Of a stretch of DNA of 64,000 nt, positions 45,645-56,443 are shown piece after piece. Under the pieces are notes generated by a model. It ran no database searches. It had not been told where the DNA came from and saw only the letters and a list, made by a program, of their open reading frames with translations. The translations under genes were made by a program, and so were the position numbers. Source of the DNA: Gonapodya sp. JEL0774 (taxonomy: Eukaryota; Monoblepharomycota; Monoblepharidomycetes; Monoblepharidales; Gonapodyaceae); contig JADIIX010000001.1 in the NCBI GenBank assembly GCA_027604505.1, positions 1 through 64,000 of the forward strand, read 5' to 3'. Each line of letters opens with the position of its first letter. Position 1 is the first letter of the stretch.

Positions 45645-48318
45645 ATGCACGGCTTTTTCCCCTTAGATTGCCTCCAATTAACTTCGTTTTTAAGTTCCAA
45701 CGCTGTCACTTCTCCACTCCAGCCTCCCACATCACTGCCAACCCCTACCAGGGTGGAATCCAGTTCCCCGCTCGCCGCCGCCAGACTTGCCGCTGACGCG
45801 CCTCTTCGGTCCCGCCCGACCTTTTCTGCGCACCAGAAAGGTCGCATTAGTCGGCAGAATGATACCAAGCCAGTTTTGAAACCTTACGATTTTCGTACGA
45901 GGGGTGGTTCGTCCTCAAATGCCTCACATTCGGTGCTCGAGCGGATTAGAGGTGAGGCCGATAATGCACATATTTCAATGGTGAGTAACAGGGCATTATT
46001 ACGTATCAATGAACCTGCTCATTTCCTTAACACCGGATTGCCGATTTCCATGGCCTGCAGCAGCATTCACATCTGCGTGTCCAGATTGTGGGTGTCCCCG
46101 AACAGGTTGTCACTTGGGGTGGAGTGGATGCGCAGACAATTGATGAAGAAACCGTTGGAGCTTCCCCTGCTCCTTCCTCCTCTTCTCAAGACCGACGCAG
46201 CAGTCATGCTGTTGTTAATCAGCGAAGGACGATCCAACGACAAGAGACATGGTAGAATTAATTCCTTTTGCAGTATATCACACTTATGTATGAACGTGCG
46301 TGTCCCAGTTTTGCATTGTATTAATCATTTTACAGTGAGTTTGTTCGTGGTTGAACTCATGAACGAGTATTTGAATCCACCAAACTCTGCACTCTCAATG
46401 GCGATGTCAAGACCTCACCAACATGGCTCTGTGCAAATAGGAGGTCGCCTTTTTGCCTGCGTTAAGTCGCTTCATGGTCAAGGTTGTTCAGATCCAAAGT
46501 GCTCCAGCTCCCATGATGCGGCTGCTCTCGCGGCGGTTCCACTTTGTCGCTTTACCTTACCTGCGAACGGAAGTGAGCTCCTTCGAGTTTTGACGCCTAT
46601 GAAGTATTCACTGACTTCGGTTGATTTGCAACCTCCACTTCGGCGTGCCTTCACTTGATCTTGAAGCCTGCAATTTTGGAAACTCTTGCTAGTGAGTAAG
46701 AAGAACCGTGAAAGACGCGGAGAGCAAGAGCTCTCTTTTGCCAGGAATGAACTTTTCCGCTCGGTTGCCCAAGCTACGCTCACGGTTCCCCATGCCCATC
46801 CTGCGGCTTGAGAATCCTCCATCCCTTCAAAAGGGATGAGTCCGAGCGTGGGTACAACCTCATCCATGTAAGATTTTGCATTCCTTTCGAAGCGATAAGG
46901 ATTTGTGGTCGTCTAGGTCATTTAAAAACATGCCCCGTCACAACAACATCGTTCGCAACTCGCTCCGATTCGAGCATCTTTGAACCGCATAGACTTCGCG
47001 TCGACGCAACTGAGTTTCTTCCCTCCATTCCTCCTGTCCACGACGATACTTTGTCGCACGGTTTCAAAGGAAAGCAACCCCCCGTGGAGACACAGGCACC
47101 CGCATGCGAACCCAATCCAGATCCGGAACTAATTGAGTGTTCCATTTGCTTTGAGAGTGTGATGCGGCAGGGAAGAATGTTTGGATTGCTCGCCTCGTGC
47201 TCCCATCCGTTCTGCCTTGACTGGTGAGTTTGTTGCTCGACCTGCAATTCGAATCGTACCGTGACACTACCTCAGCATAAGATCTTGGCGGAAAACAAGC
47301 GCGGAAAAGACTGCCATTGATCAGTTGGCTATCCGTTCATGCCCAATCTGTCGTCAAGTCAGCTACTTTCTGGTTCCATCAAAGACGTGGCCAACTACGG
47401 ATACTGCAAAAACCCAGATCTTTGATTCCTACAAAGCTTCTCGCATGCGAATTCCTTGCAAACATTTTGAACGGTCGGGGTTTCGGCGATGCCCATTCGG
47501 CGACGAGTGCTTTTACTCGCATATGGCTCCAGATGGAACAGTGCCAACTTTGGGAGCCGCCCAAGTACGCGTGGATGGCACTCACCGCCGACTTCAGGGC
47601 CGTGCCAACCGTGGCCTCTCAAGAAACGCACCAGATATACTCAGGGGTTTGAGAGAGTACTTGGGTGGCGATTATGAAGGCGACGAGGACTTTTGGTCGC
47701 GGATTCGGAACTCACTGAGAGAGATGAACGATGATGATTTTGATGAGGATGAAGAATATGACGAGGATTACGACGATGATGAAGCAGAGACAGATGAGGA
47801 GGATGAATGGTCCGGGGAGGAAGTTGAAGAAGATCTAGTGAGTCGGATGCACAGAAAACTTTTTGTCCTTGGCGATAGTGCAACGCAGTGTTTTACGTGG
47901 TTGACAGGATGATGAGGATGATGAATACTCAAGTCCAATGTTTCAACCATGGAGGACACATCCCCAAGTTGTACTCAGAAATGCGGTTGCAGGCGAGATA
48001 GAGTCTCTTGATTCTCTGATGCAAGCTCGTGAGTTCCTGACAGAGGCTGGCCTATCGGACGGAGATCCAGACATGCGTGATATTGTCGCGCGCATAAACG
48101 CACTTCGCCTGAACTCGACATCTCCGGCCGTTAACAATCCACGCGAGCCAGAAACTGCAACAGATCCACCCCCCCATGGATTTGTGTCTGCTCGACCGCA
48201 TTCTCAACCCATTTTCGCTACATCACACCGACTTACACTTCCCGCTCCCCTGAATCCTTCCTCTCTGAGAGAGCAAACAGATTCAACATCTGGTGCAAGA
48301 CAGGTTCGTCATTTTTAA
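45645..48318 (+). CDS. MKRN: makorin-type E3 ubiquitin ligase (CCCH and RING fingers)
   Basis: This is a RING E3 ligase with RNA-binding-type CCCH fingers, in the makorin order. The N terminus is low complexity; the start at 45645 is provisional because a pyrimidine tract plus AG follows it. Finger 1 is CVKSLHGQGCSDPKCSSSH (C-x8-C-x4-C-x3-H). Finger 2 is split by two introns: CRFTLPANG, then TCNFGNSC, then YYAH. It is followed by the makorin Cys/His segment CPSCGLRILHPFKRDESERH and LKTC. The RING is CSICFESV, LASCSHPFCLDCIRSWR (split by an intron) and CPICR. CCCH finger 3 follows (CKHFERSGFRRCPFGDECFY, SH). The C-terminal part has a long Asp/Glu run and ends at 48318. TATAAA occurs at 45434. 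Confidence 0.9.
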
Positions 48319-48755
48319 CGGGGATCTGGTGGGATATGAGCATAATTGAACATACAGAGGGAGTTTGAAATTCAATCCAGCATTTCGTTTCCCCATATTT
48401 CCTGCCATCGCGCCCGAACGTAAGATAAAGGAGGATTGTTGAGAATACACAAACAGTTTCGAAGCTAAACAGTATATATGGCAGTCCCCCCCGCAAGTTC
48501 AATACATATTGAATAGTGCAAGATAGGGAAAACGAAGAAAACACCATTTCAGGGAAGTCTGCAAGTATCCAATCAGTGGTATACATCTGTCTAAGGAGGA
48601 AGCAAAGAGCTTTTCGAGTTACGTACAGTCGCAAATTGTGGGCGCCCATTCATTCCGCGCATCCATACATCATCTCAGCCGGACACCCCAGTCACAAGCT
48701 GACGGATGCATCCGCTTCTATTAGCTTGATTTTGTCCACCCAGATTCTCACACCG
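48319..48755. other. spacer / 5' region of the coiled-coil gene
   Basis: The downstream gene's frame is open back to 48516, but the predicted sequence before 48756 looks non-coding and contains a possible acceptor (TTTGTCCACCCAG). It is more likely a 5' UTR or intron. Confidence 0.4.
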
Positions 48756-51167
48756 ATGATGGGAACGCGGGCAGGAGTGGCTGCTGGCGCGGAGGGACCT
48801 CTTATATCGCCAACGCCAATTTTGGGGGAGCTACAAAGAACTTCGAGTGGCGATGTTAGTCCGAAAACTCCAATAATTGAAGTACCTACATCGGCACTAG
48901 TTCCACTCTCTCCTTTGCAGCCTCCGTGTGAAGGACAATTGGCTTCGCTTGGCAACCTGGACTCTCGAACATATCCAAGTGAAAACCCGACCTTACATTC
49001 TCTCGCCGACTCTTCGCCAAAGCAGTTGGATAGTCTACCGGAGAGAATTGCTGACGGAGATCACTGGCAGCGCTTGGAAAAGGACTACCAGCACACCATC
49101 CGCATCCTTCGAGCTCTGCTCGAGGACGCAACCAGCTCCTCTGCCTCCGCCGATGGCCCGCGAAGTACCCTCAACACCAATGCGCACTCTAGGCTAAGTT
49201 CAGGTTCCGTACGGACAGGCTCGTCGTCTGCTATGAGCTCGGGCACTGGTGACGAGGACGATCCGGCTCAATCATCTAGGAGCTGGTTTTCGATTTGGGG
49301 GTCTTCTACTGAGGACCCACAAGTCCGCGAGCTTACACGACAGCTGCGTAGGTCACGTGCGGAATGTGCAGAGCTTGCCCTCGAGTCGGTTCACCTTCAG
49401 TCGGTGGTCGAGAACAAGGAGCGAGAGTTGGCGACTGTGCGAGGGCTGCTCGACGAGGCTCGACGCGTAAAGGAAGAAGCGACCAGCCACATTGTGGCAT
49501 TCAAAGAAGCAGCAGATGAGGGCTGGAGGGAAGTAAACGAATTGCGCCATCGATGCCTAGAAGCCGAGCAAGCCAGAGCTCAAATCGCGGCAGCTTGGGA
49601 GGCTGAAGCGAAAATTCGTCGTACAGCCGAGGAAAAGCAGTCGAAATCTGCTCTTGAGCTGGGACGCATAGAGCGGGATCAGAGAAATCTGGCAGAGTTG
49701 AACGCTAAGCTGGCGCAACGCATGCGTGAACTCGAAACTGCATCCCAGGTTCCATTGGCTGTTCCCCCAGCACAAACACCCGTTAACTCCATGCTCTCTA
49801 TCCTATCCAACGTTGCCACCATCGTGCCTGGGTCCATACCCAAAGAACCCGCTCTGGCGCCACCATCTGCATCTGCATCTCCATCTTTGGACGTGGAAGC
49901 AATTACCGGGAACCTCCGCGCTACGATTGCGACGCTCCGATCGGAGCTGGACATATTCAAACGGCGGGCTGTTGCTGACGCGGGGGCGCGCATTTCGGTT
50001 TTCGAACGTGACGAAGGTCGAGCGAAGGAGCGGGCACTCAAGGAGGAACTTGCAGCAGCAATCGAGCGCGCGGATGAATGGGAGCGTCGGTGGCGGGACA
50101 CAGGTGGGCTGGGTGCTGAGGTCGCACTCGAACGAATACGTGACGCACTGGTAGAATGCTTTCCTCGAGATGTGGAGCAGTCATCCGCAGACTCAGTGAT
50201 TTCTGTTGAACCGCTCATCGCGCATATTCGGCGAGCCGGCGCGCGGTGGGCGAGGGCGACTGTGGAACTTACGGAGTCAGCTCGAACACATGATGCGCAA
50301 CATGCCAAGATTGAAGAGTTGATGGGGCGATCGCCAGTGCCACAGCCTCTGCGAGTGCCACCTCTCAGGTCCATTAACTCTCTTCCACCGAGCCTCGAGG
50401 CGAGTCAGTCGTCTGTTGGCGTGCCTCCATCATCTTCTGGAAGACGTTCGAGCGGTGCATCAATCATCTCCATGGGATGTAGTTGGGACCGTGGAAGCAG
50501 TGGCAGAATTGCAGAAGGCCCTCCTCCATCCGAAGAAGTTCCGCACGCACTCATAACTCGCCGAGAAGGCAGTAACTTCCTTGCTCGCACAGGATCTTCC
50601 ACATCCGTTTCGAGTGTCGGACCCTCCCCCTTTCCACCGTCTCCCTCCCTCTCGGCCGCTCCGTTCCCCTATGCGCCATCATCATATTCTCCGACACCCA
50701 CGGACCTCGAGTTTGATCCACCGAGACTGGCCACAGCAATGCGTGACCTTTCGAACCGCTACGCCCTTTTGCAACAGCACTCGCAAAGAGCGGACCAAAA
50801 ACTACAAGGACAGATTCGTGCAAATCGAGAGCTCAAACGACTCATCGTAGAGGGCACAGTTGGTCGACGTAAGGAAGAGGGGGATGCAATACTGAAACTC
50901 GCTGATACTGTGAGCGAACTAGAACGGGTGAAGGCGGACTTGGTGCAGGAGAGGATACGTGTGAGGGAGCTTGAGTTTGTAGTTGGTGAGATGGCTGATG
51001 CGCGAGCTGACGACGGAGAAGATGAGAATACCCCTACAGAAATCGGGGCAGATGCTGCACATGAACAAAGGTCAGAACGGGCGGCCAGTGTAGTGGGAAC
51101 ACCCAGCGCAGTTGTAGAGCTTGCGAGCATCGTAATGCGTCGAGATCAAAACAATACGTTACTCTAG
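48756..51167 (+). CDS. intronless coiled-coil protein, Ser/Pro-rich linkers
   Basis: This is an 800-residue single-exon frame, notable among intron-rich neighbours. The start is taken at MMGTRAGVAAG (48756) because a proline-rich region typical of coding begins there; the open frame extends to 48516. A Ser/Thr/Pro-rich N terminus leads into HWQRLEKDYQHTIRILRALL. A long coiled coil starts near LTRQLRRSRAECAELALESV. A second segment is interrupted by Pro-rich linker (ALAPPSASASPSLDVE). A third near the C terminus begins YALLQQHSQRADQKLQGQIR and carries RELKRLI. There is no transmembrane segment or catalytic motif. The pattern suggests a cytoskeletal or scaffold protein; the family is not recognised. 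Confidence 0.78.
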   Translation: MMGTRAGVAAGAEGPLISPTPILGELQRTSSGDVSPKTPIIEVPTSALVPLSPLQPPCEGQLASLGNLDSRTYPSENPTLHSLADSSPKQLDSLPERIADGDHWQRLEKDYQHTIRILRALLEDATSSSASADGPRSTLNTNAHSRLSSGSVRTGSSSAMSSGTGDEDDPAQSSRSWFSIWGSSTEDPQVRELTRQLRRSRAECAELALESVHLQSVVENKERELATVRGLLDEARRVKEEATSHIVAFKEAADEGWREVNELRHRCLEAEQARAQIAAAWEAEAKIRRTAEEKQSKSALELGRIERDQRNLAELNAKLAQRMRELETASQVPLAVPPAQTPVNSMLSILSNVATIVPGSIPKEPALAPPSASASPSLDVEAITGNLRATIATLRSELDIFKRRAVADAGARISVFERDEGRAKERALKEELAAAIERADEWERRWRDTGGLGAEVALERIRDALVECFPRDVEQSSADSVISVEPLIAHIRRAGARWARATVELTESARTHDAQHAKIEELMGRSPVPQPLRVPPLRSINSLPPSLEASQSSVGVPPSSSGRRSSGASIISMGCSWDRGSSGRIAEGPPPSEEVPHALITRREGSNFLARTGSSTSVSSVGPSPFPPSPSLSAAPFPYAPSSYSPTPTDLEFDPPRLATAMRDLSNRYALLQQHSQRADQKLQGQIRANRELKRLIVEGTVGRRKEEGDAILKLADTVSELERVKADLVQERIRVRELEFVVGEMADARADDGEDENTPTEIGADAAHEQRSERAASVVGTPSAVVELASIVMRRDQNNTLL

Positions 51168-51246
51168 ATTCATTCAGCATAAGTGTATCCATTAAAGTAA
51201 TTATATTGTGTTTCAGCGCGGAAACTACGAGAAAGTGAGCGCAGCT

Positions 51247-52013
51247 CTAAAACAAATCGAGTACCGCGAGTAGAGCCGCCCAGGTGTAACCCAAAAACGA
51301 GAAGACTGCGAATGCGAGTGTAGCTTGAAGTTTCGAACATTCAGAATTTCCGGTGATTCCTGAGCAGATTGATGTCACGGGACTGTAGGCGCCCATGAGG
51401 GCAATCCAAAAGATCCAGAATACAACGAGGACTGAACAGATACAACCGACAAAAGCCCAGCACACGGAGTCAACTCAATACAGGGTACGTGAGTCCCAAA
51501 TACAACTCACAGGCAGCAAGTGCTATGGACACGTAGCGCTCGCTCTTGAGAATATTGTTTGCAAAGCCTGCGATCTGTGCACGACTTTTCTGTGAGCAAC
51601 ACGAATACACATGAAACCCTCTGTTATATGCGTACCTTCTCTTGCAAAACTATGAAGATGAAACCAATGTGAGCAGTACACGATGCTAGGGGGAACGTTC
51701 GACAGGTGTGAGAACTCACGTTCAAAGCGGAGCCAATACTGGGCTGCGAAGACCATGCCCAGAATCCAACCCATCAAACCCACAAACACTGCAAAGCCAA
51801 CCTAAAGTCCATAGCAATGCTAGACAGATCAGAAGAACGGTTCAGGTCCCTGACTGCACATGAAAGGCTCACCTCCGATGGCTTGATTGACGTTGCAGCA
51901 GCACAAACAAACACAATGAAGGAACAAAAGGCGAGGATCGTCCAAGTTATTGCCCATGCTAGGCGTGACGTAGCTTTAGCGAGCCACGGATAATCCCAAG
52001 GCCTGGTGGTCAT
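51247..52013 (-). CDS. four-transmembrane (MARVEL-like) membrane protein
   Basis: This integral membrane protein of about 180 aa is encoded in five exons. From MTTRPWDYPWLAKATSRLAW (ATG 52013) helix 1 is TWTILAFCSFIVFVCAA. Helix 2 is VGFAVFVGLMGWILGMVFAA after intron 1. An exon of only 14 nt at 51636-51649 (LLQEK) links WLRFE to KSRAQIAGFANNILKSERY. Helix 3 is VGCICSVLVVFWIFWIAL. Helix 4 is ATLAFAVFSFLGYTWAALLA, ending VLDLF. The loop between helices 3 and 4 has a Cys pair (SICSGITGNSECSKL), a trait of MARVEL and related tetraspan proteins in fungal plasma membrane domains. An upstream in-frame ATG (MVLFALLSDPKDSTPPPDYG) is an alternative start. Confidence 0.7.
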
Positions 52014-52801
52014 CCCATAGTCTGGAGGCGGAGTAGAATCTTTTGGGTCGGAGAGCAAAGCAAATAGAACCATGAATTTTGTTATGCCGTTCCGCAAAAC
52101 AGAAAATTCACGATTCCCCGGGAAAATGATGGAGGAAAGACCGAGATTCCTGCGAGGATGACCGTCTGGGAACCGCGCTATCTATCAACTGAATGGATCT
52201 TGACTTTGATATTACTGAGTTCCATTCAACTGCGACTGACGGTTGCCTGCTATGATCCCGACTCCAACAAGCACTCCTGAGACACCCACATCCACCTTCT
52301 CCAGCATATCTATAACTTTCTTGCATTCTGGTTCAGTGTTGTTCTCAGAGAATCGGTTATCTGGAATTCCAGATTCAAAAAAGTTGTCAATCTCTCAGGA
52401 CTCGGCCTTCCTCTGTAACTTTACTTGCTCGGCTCTGCACCGCCAGCGAGCAGGAAAGGACACATCAAGCCACGGACACATCAAGCCACGGACACATCAA
52501 ACTGGGATTACATAAAGTGAAATTCGATGACCACCTAAGCTAATGTCGTTGTCAGCAGCAGGCAGGCAAGAAATGTAACTTTCAGGGAATGTTGTGGATA
52601 AATACTACGATGTGAGCACCAACAAAGAAAAAACCACCTGCCGGAAGTCGCGCCCACATTTGTAAAGGGAGGTGGTATGGTCAAAGTTGCGTTGGTGGAT
52701 ATTAGAGTATTACGTACCTAGAGTTGTATCCAAGATGGAAAGCCTACAGGCGGGGGTGGGGGGTGAAAGTGCGGCCCAGTGTTCAACACAACAACCAAAA
52801 A
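52014..52801. other. divergent promoter region
   Basis: This spacer lies between the four-TM gene (minus) and the uL22m gene (plus). It holds a 16-bp tandem repeat at 52458-52500 and no defensible ORF. Confidence 0.5.
52458..52500 (+). repeat. 16-bp tandem repeat, 2.7 copies
   Basis: The unit GGACACATCAAGCCAC occurs at 52458-52473 and 52474-52489, with a partial third copy (GGACACATCAA) at 52490-52500. The copies are perfect. It lies in the spacer between divergent genes. Confidence 0.85.
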
Positions 52802-54043
52802 ATGTCTTGTTCCGGGGCGTCATCAGCCGCGAGAAATTTCTCTTCCGCGCTATCTTTGGCATTTCTTCGACATTCTTTTTCCTCCTGTGCTACCAAATCC
52901 GTCACGACCTCCCGCTCAATCTTCACCTCACCAATCGATGCCGTCCGCGCTACGCAACGTGGACCATTGACCAGAATATCACCCTCAACATTGGTGGGAA
53001 TATTGACGCCATCTGCACCTTCTCGGCGGCATCTTTGGTTTGGAGCTCTCGCAGCCAAACGCAAATCCGCCAAGAAGCACAATAAAGTTGTGGGACTTAA
53101 AGAGGGTGAACGGAAGACAAGAAGGCTTGCCGGGAAAGTTGGAATCAAGGAGAAGGTTGTGCGGTTCGCAGAGGGGAAGATTCCAGGATTGGAAGAACTG
53201 AAGGGGAAGGTGAGTTTCTTCATACCGCGATGGATTGAGTTCCATATGCTAAAACAAAGCATACTGTTTACCTCTCCTCTCTGGCTTTTCTTCCTCGCTT
53301 CGATGGACTCCTTCGTTGGGAATTTGGTGTGCCCAGTATGTCACTTTCCAGAAGACATTCCTCCATCTGTCCCCAAAGCGATTTGTCGGATTCAGGAAAC
53401 GGCTGGTTGGTCTAACCCTGGACCAGGCTGTCTTGCAAGCGCGGTGGAGCCAGCGTCGGACGGGGAAGATGGTGGAAAGATTTCTTTGGTCAGCAGCGGA
53501 GAAGGCTGGACGAGAGGGATTGGATGTCAAAAATATTGTGGTCGGTGAGTGCCAGACAAAGATTTTGATGAGGCTACGTTATTATAAGTGTGAAGTCCCT
53601 TTCTGTGGGATCTACTCTGCGTGAGAGGGTACTCGTACCCTTCTGGTACGGCTGAGGTCGTCTATGCATTGATGCAGCAAAGCTTATGCTATTTTCGCGG
53701 CCTATCGTGATGGTAGCAGTCTCCGTTGCTCGTGTCTATCTCCCTGACCCTTGTCTGCAATCCACCAGCTCGTACAGGTCTTGTTGTACCCGCACCCCTC
53801 CCCAAGGGTTATCCAATCCAAGGCCGCGGCACATACGGTGCCATTCCACATGCCAAAACCTGCCTCTTCCAGATCGTTATGGTCCAGTCAGATGCATTGG
53901 ACGTTCGCCCCCGCCCGTCGCCCCGCGCTACGAGTGAAGAACAAGCACAGAGGATTGCGGAAATGAAGGAGAGAATGAGGGAATGGGTGGCCCCGAGACT
54001 AAAGCCTGTAGCTCCGAGGAAGTTTAAGGAGATTTATGTGTAA
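52802..54043 (+). CDS. MRPL22: mitochondrial large-subunit ribosomal protein uL22m
   Basis: This is a structural protein of the mitoribosome large subunit. ATG 52802 opens a basic, Ser/Arg-rich mitochondrial presequence (MSCSGASSAARNFSSALSLA), then a linker rich in Lys and Arg. Exon 2 carries the uL22 core: FLHLSPKRFVGFRKRLVGL, LDQAVLQARWSQRRTGKMVE and RFLWSAAEKAGREGLDVKNI. A short exon (AYAIFAAY) and the last exon (RTGLVVPAPLPKGYPIQGRG, then TYGAIPHAKTCLFQIVMV) provide the extended beta-hairpin and the Arg/Gly region typical of L22. The C-terminal tail (MKERMREWVAPRLKP) is a common mitochondrial extension. Three introns join in phase. Length (about 285 aa) suits fungal mitochondrial L22 and not the cytosolic or bacterial form. 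Confidence 0.85.
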
Positions 54044-54194
54044 AATTGGTGAAATTGATCTTGATTGAAAATGTGGACGACGGCCCTTTCGCTGCTGACC
54101 TCTATCCCTGCAATCAATGTCGTGGGGGAACGAGCGTGGAGACACACAACCTACAATTCACAATCAGTTCTCTCCATCTGAATCCTAACCAAAC

Positions 54195-56187
54195 ATGGTG
54201 AGGTGGACGAAAATACATCCATGCAACGATACGATCCTGTTGATCCCATCCCACCCATCCTCGTGACCGGTGCTGTCGTCGGCAAATCCCGCCACAATCC
54301 AAATGCCAACCGCCCCAACCTGCTCTAATCCTCTGTCCCCGCGTCATTCACATTCCCCGCACCGGAATTTCGTTTGACGGTGCCAGGATGAGGAATATGA
54401 TGTGGTTGTCCTGGGCACAGGTCTGACTGAGTGTATATTGTCCGGCTTACTCTCCGTCGAGGGCAAGAAAGTGCTCCACATGGACAGAAATGACTACTAC
54501 GGGGGGGAATGCGCGAGCTTGAACTTATCCCAGGTCCGTGGCATGGCTTAAGGCGCTGTTGAATGGTTGGGAATGTCCTTTTTACTCTTTGCTCAAATGA
54601 ATTCTCGACGGTTGCGCGGATTCTTCCTCTTCTTGCTAGATCTTCCGGAAGTTCCGCAAGGATGCAACCGCCCCGGAATCGCTGGGCAAGGATCGGGACT
54701 GGAACATCGACCTTATTCCAAAGTTCGCCATGGCGAATGGCGAGTTCGTCAAAATTCTGGTGTACACCGACGTTACCCGCTACTTAGAGTTCAAACAGGT
54801 AGCGGGGTCGTTTGTGTACAGGGACGGCCGTGTCGCCAAAGTGCCAAGCAATGAGGTTGAGGCTGTCAGCAGTCCTCTCATGGGCATCTTCGAAAAGAGG
54901 AGGGCGCAAAGGTTCTTCCAGTTCATTCAAAAGTACGACCTTGAGAACCCGGCCACCCACGAGGGTTCGTGAGATCCTGTGTGGATGCCAGTATTCACTG
55001 TTCCTGCGATTCACGACCCCTTGCTTTGAACTTCAGGCGTGGACATCAAGAAGGCCCTTATGTCGGAAATTTATCAAAAGTTTGGGCTTGAAGTAGGCAC
55101 GCAGGACTTCATCGGTCACGCGCTGGCCCTCCACCTTGACGATTCGTACAAAACGCGACCGGCACTCGAGACGTACGAAAACATTAGACTGTACATGGGT
55201 TCCATGGCCAGATATGGGAAAAGCCCATACATTTACCCAATGTATGGGCTTGGGGATCTTCCTCAGTCTTTCGCCCGGTAATTAGCGTGTTTTTGCCGAT
55301 CTGACTACCACCTCCGAATCATTGTTGATTCACGCTGGGGTATCTCCGTTAACAGTTTGTCTGCGATTTACGGTGGAACGTACATGCTTAGCAAGAATGT
55401 GGATGAGATTGTCTATGGTTCTGACGGAAAGGTCATTGGCGTACGTTCGGGTGAGGAGGTACGCAGCTCAGTCATCGCGTTTCATGTCATCTACTTGTCC
55501 ACTTCACATATCATCTGGCGCAGACTGTGAAATGCAAAGCTGTTATTGCAGATCCCAGCTACGTTCCGAGCAAGGTCAAGAAAGTGGGGCAAGTTATTCG
55601 GTCCATCTGTCTCCTCAATCATCCCATCCCCAACACCGGAGATTCGGACTCGCTTCAGCTAATTATTCCCCAGAATCAGCTGAACAGGAAATCTGGTGAG
55701 TTACCGCTATACATCACATTATTGCAGCTCAGGAATGGACAGTGGATAAAGGTTGCTCATGAAAGTGCTGACCCTCCTCTCGTTTTAGACATATATATTG
55801 CCGCGGTCTCCTTCGAGCACCGAGTATCTGCAAAAGGCTACTGGATTGCAATGGTTTCCACCATAGTTGAAACAGGTGTCCCTGAAAATGAGATTCACCC
55901 CGCAGTACAGCTCTTGGGGCCGGTCTTGGAGAAGTGAGTGGGTCTCGTACAGTCTTCTCAATGAAACACGTGTAACCCTTCAGTTTCCTAGGTTTAATTC
56001 AGTCGTGGACATCTACGAACCAATATCGGATGGCAAAGACGACAACGTCTTCATCTCCAAGTCATACGACTCCACTTCGCACTTTGAGACCGTGACAGAT
56101 GATGTCAAGGATCTGTACTCCCGTTACTGGGGAAAGCCGATCGATTTCAAAGGAAAGATCAAGAGAGGCGATGAGGAAGCAGAGTAG
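54195..56187 (+). CDS. GDI1: Rab GDP-dissociation inhibitor
   Basis: Rab GDI extracts prenylated GDP-bound Rab GTPases from membranes and recycles them in the cytosol. Exon 1 contributes only the initiator ATG (54195-54197), directly followed by a GT donor. Exon 2 begins at 54387 with [20 protein letters not shown], the FAD-like GDI motif, and [19 protein letters not shown]. Later exons give [40 protein letters not shown] (Rab-binding platform), [65 protein letters not shown] and [20 protein letters not shown]. All match yeast Gdi1 order over about 445 aa. Rab escort protein is excluded by length and by the lack of its insertions. Confidence 0.95.
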
Positions 56188-56443
56188 CTTCAACAACGAT
56201 GATGCTACAGAGATACTTGGGAGTGCCCCTACATTGTATTTCCCTCGTGAATCTCCGTCGAATGAGATTAAATACAACAATCACATGCAAATGTAACTGA
56301 GTTTTTACAAACATGCAGCCGGGCAGTCGTCGCACACTTGCGAATCATTCTTTCTGCCTAGAACTTTCCAGTGCCCTCTTCCCTCCCATCTGATAATTTG
56401 GGTGTCCTTTTCGAATCTCTCTCATCGCAGCGTTCCGGAGCAA

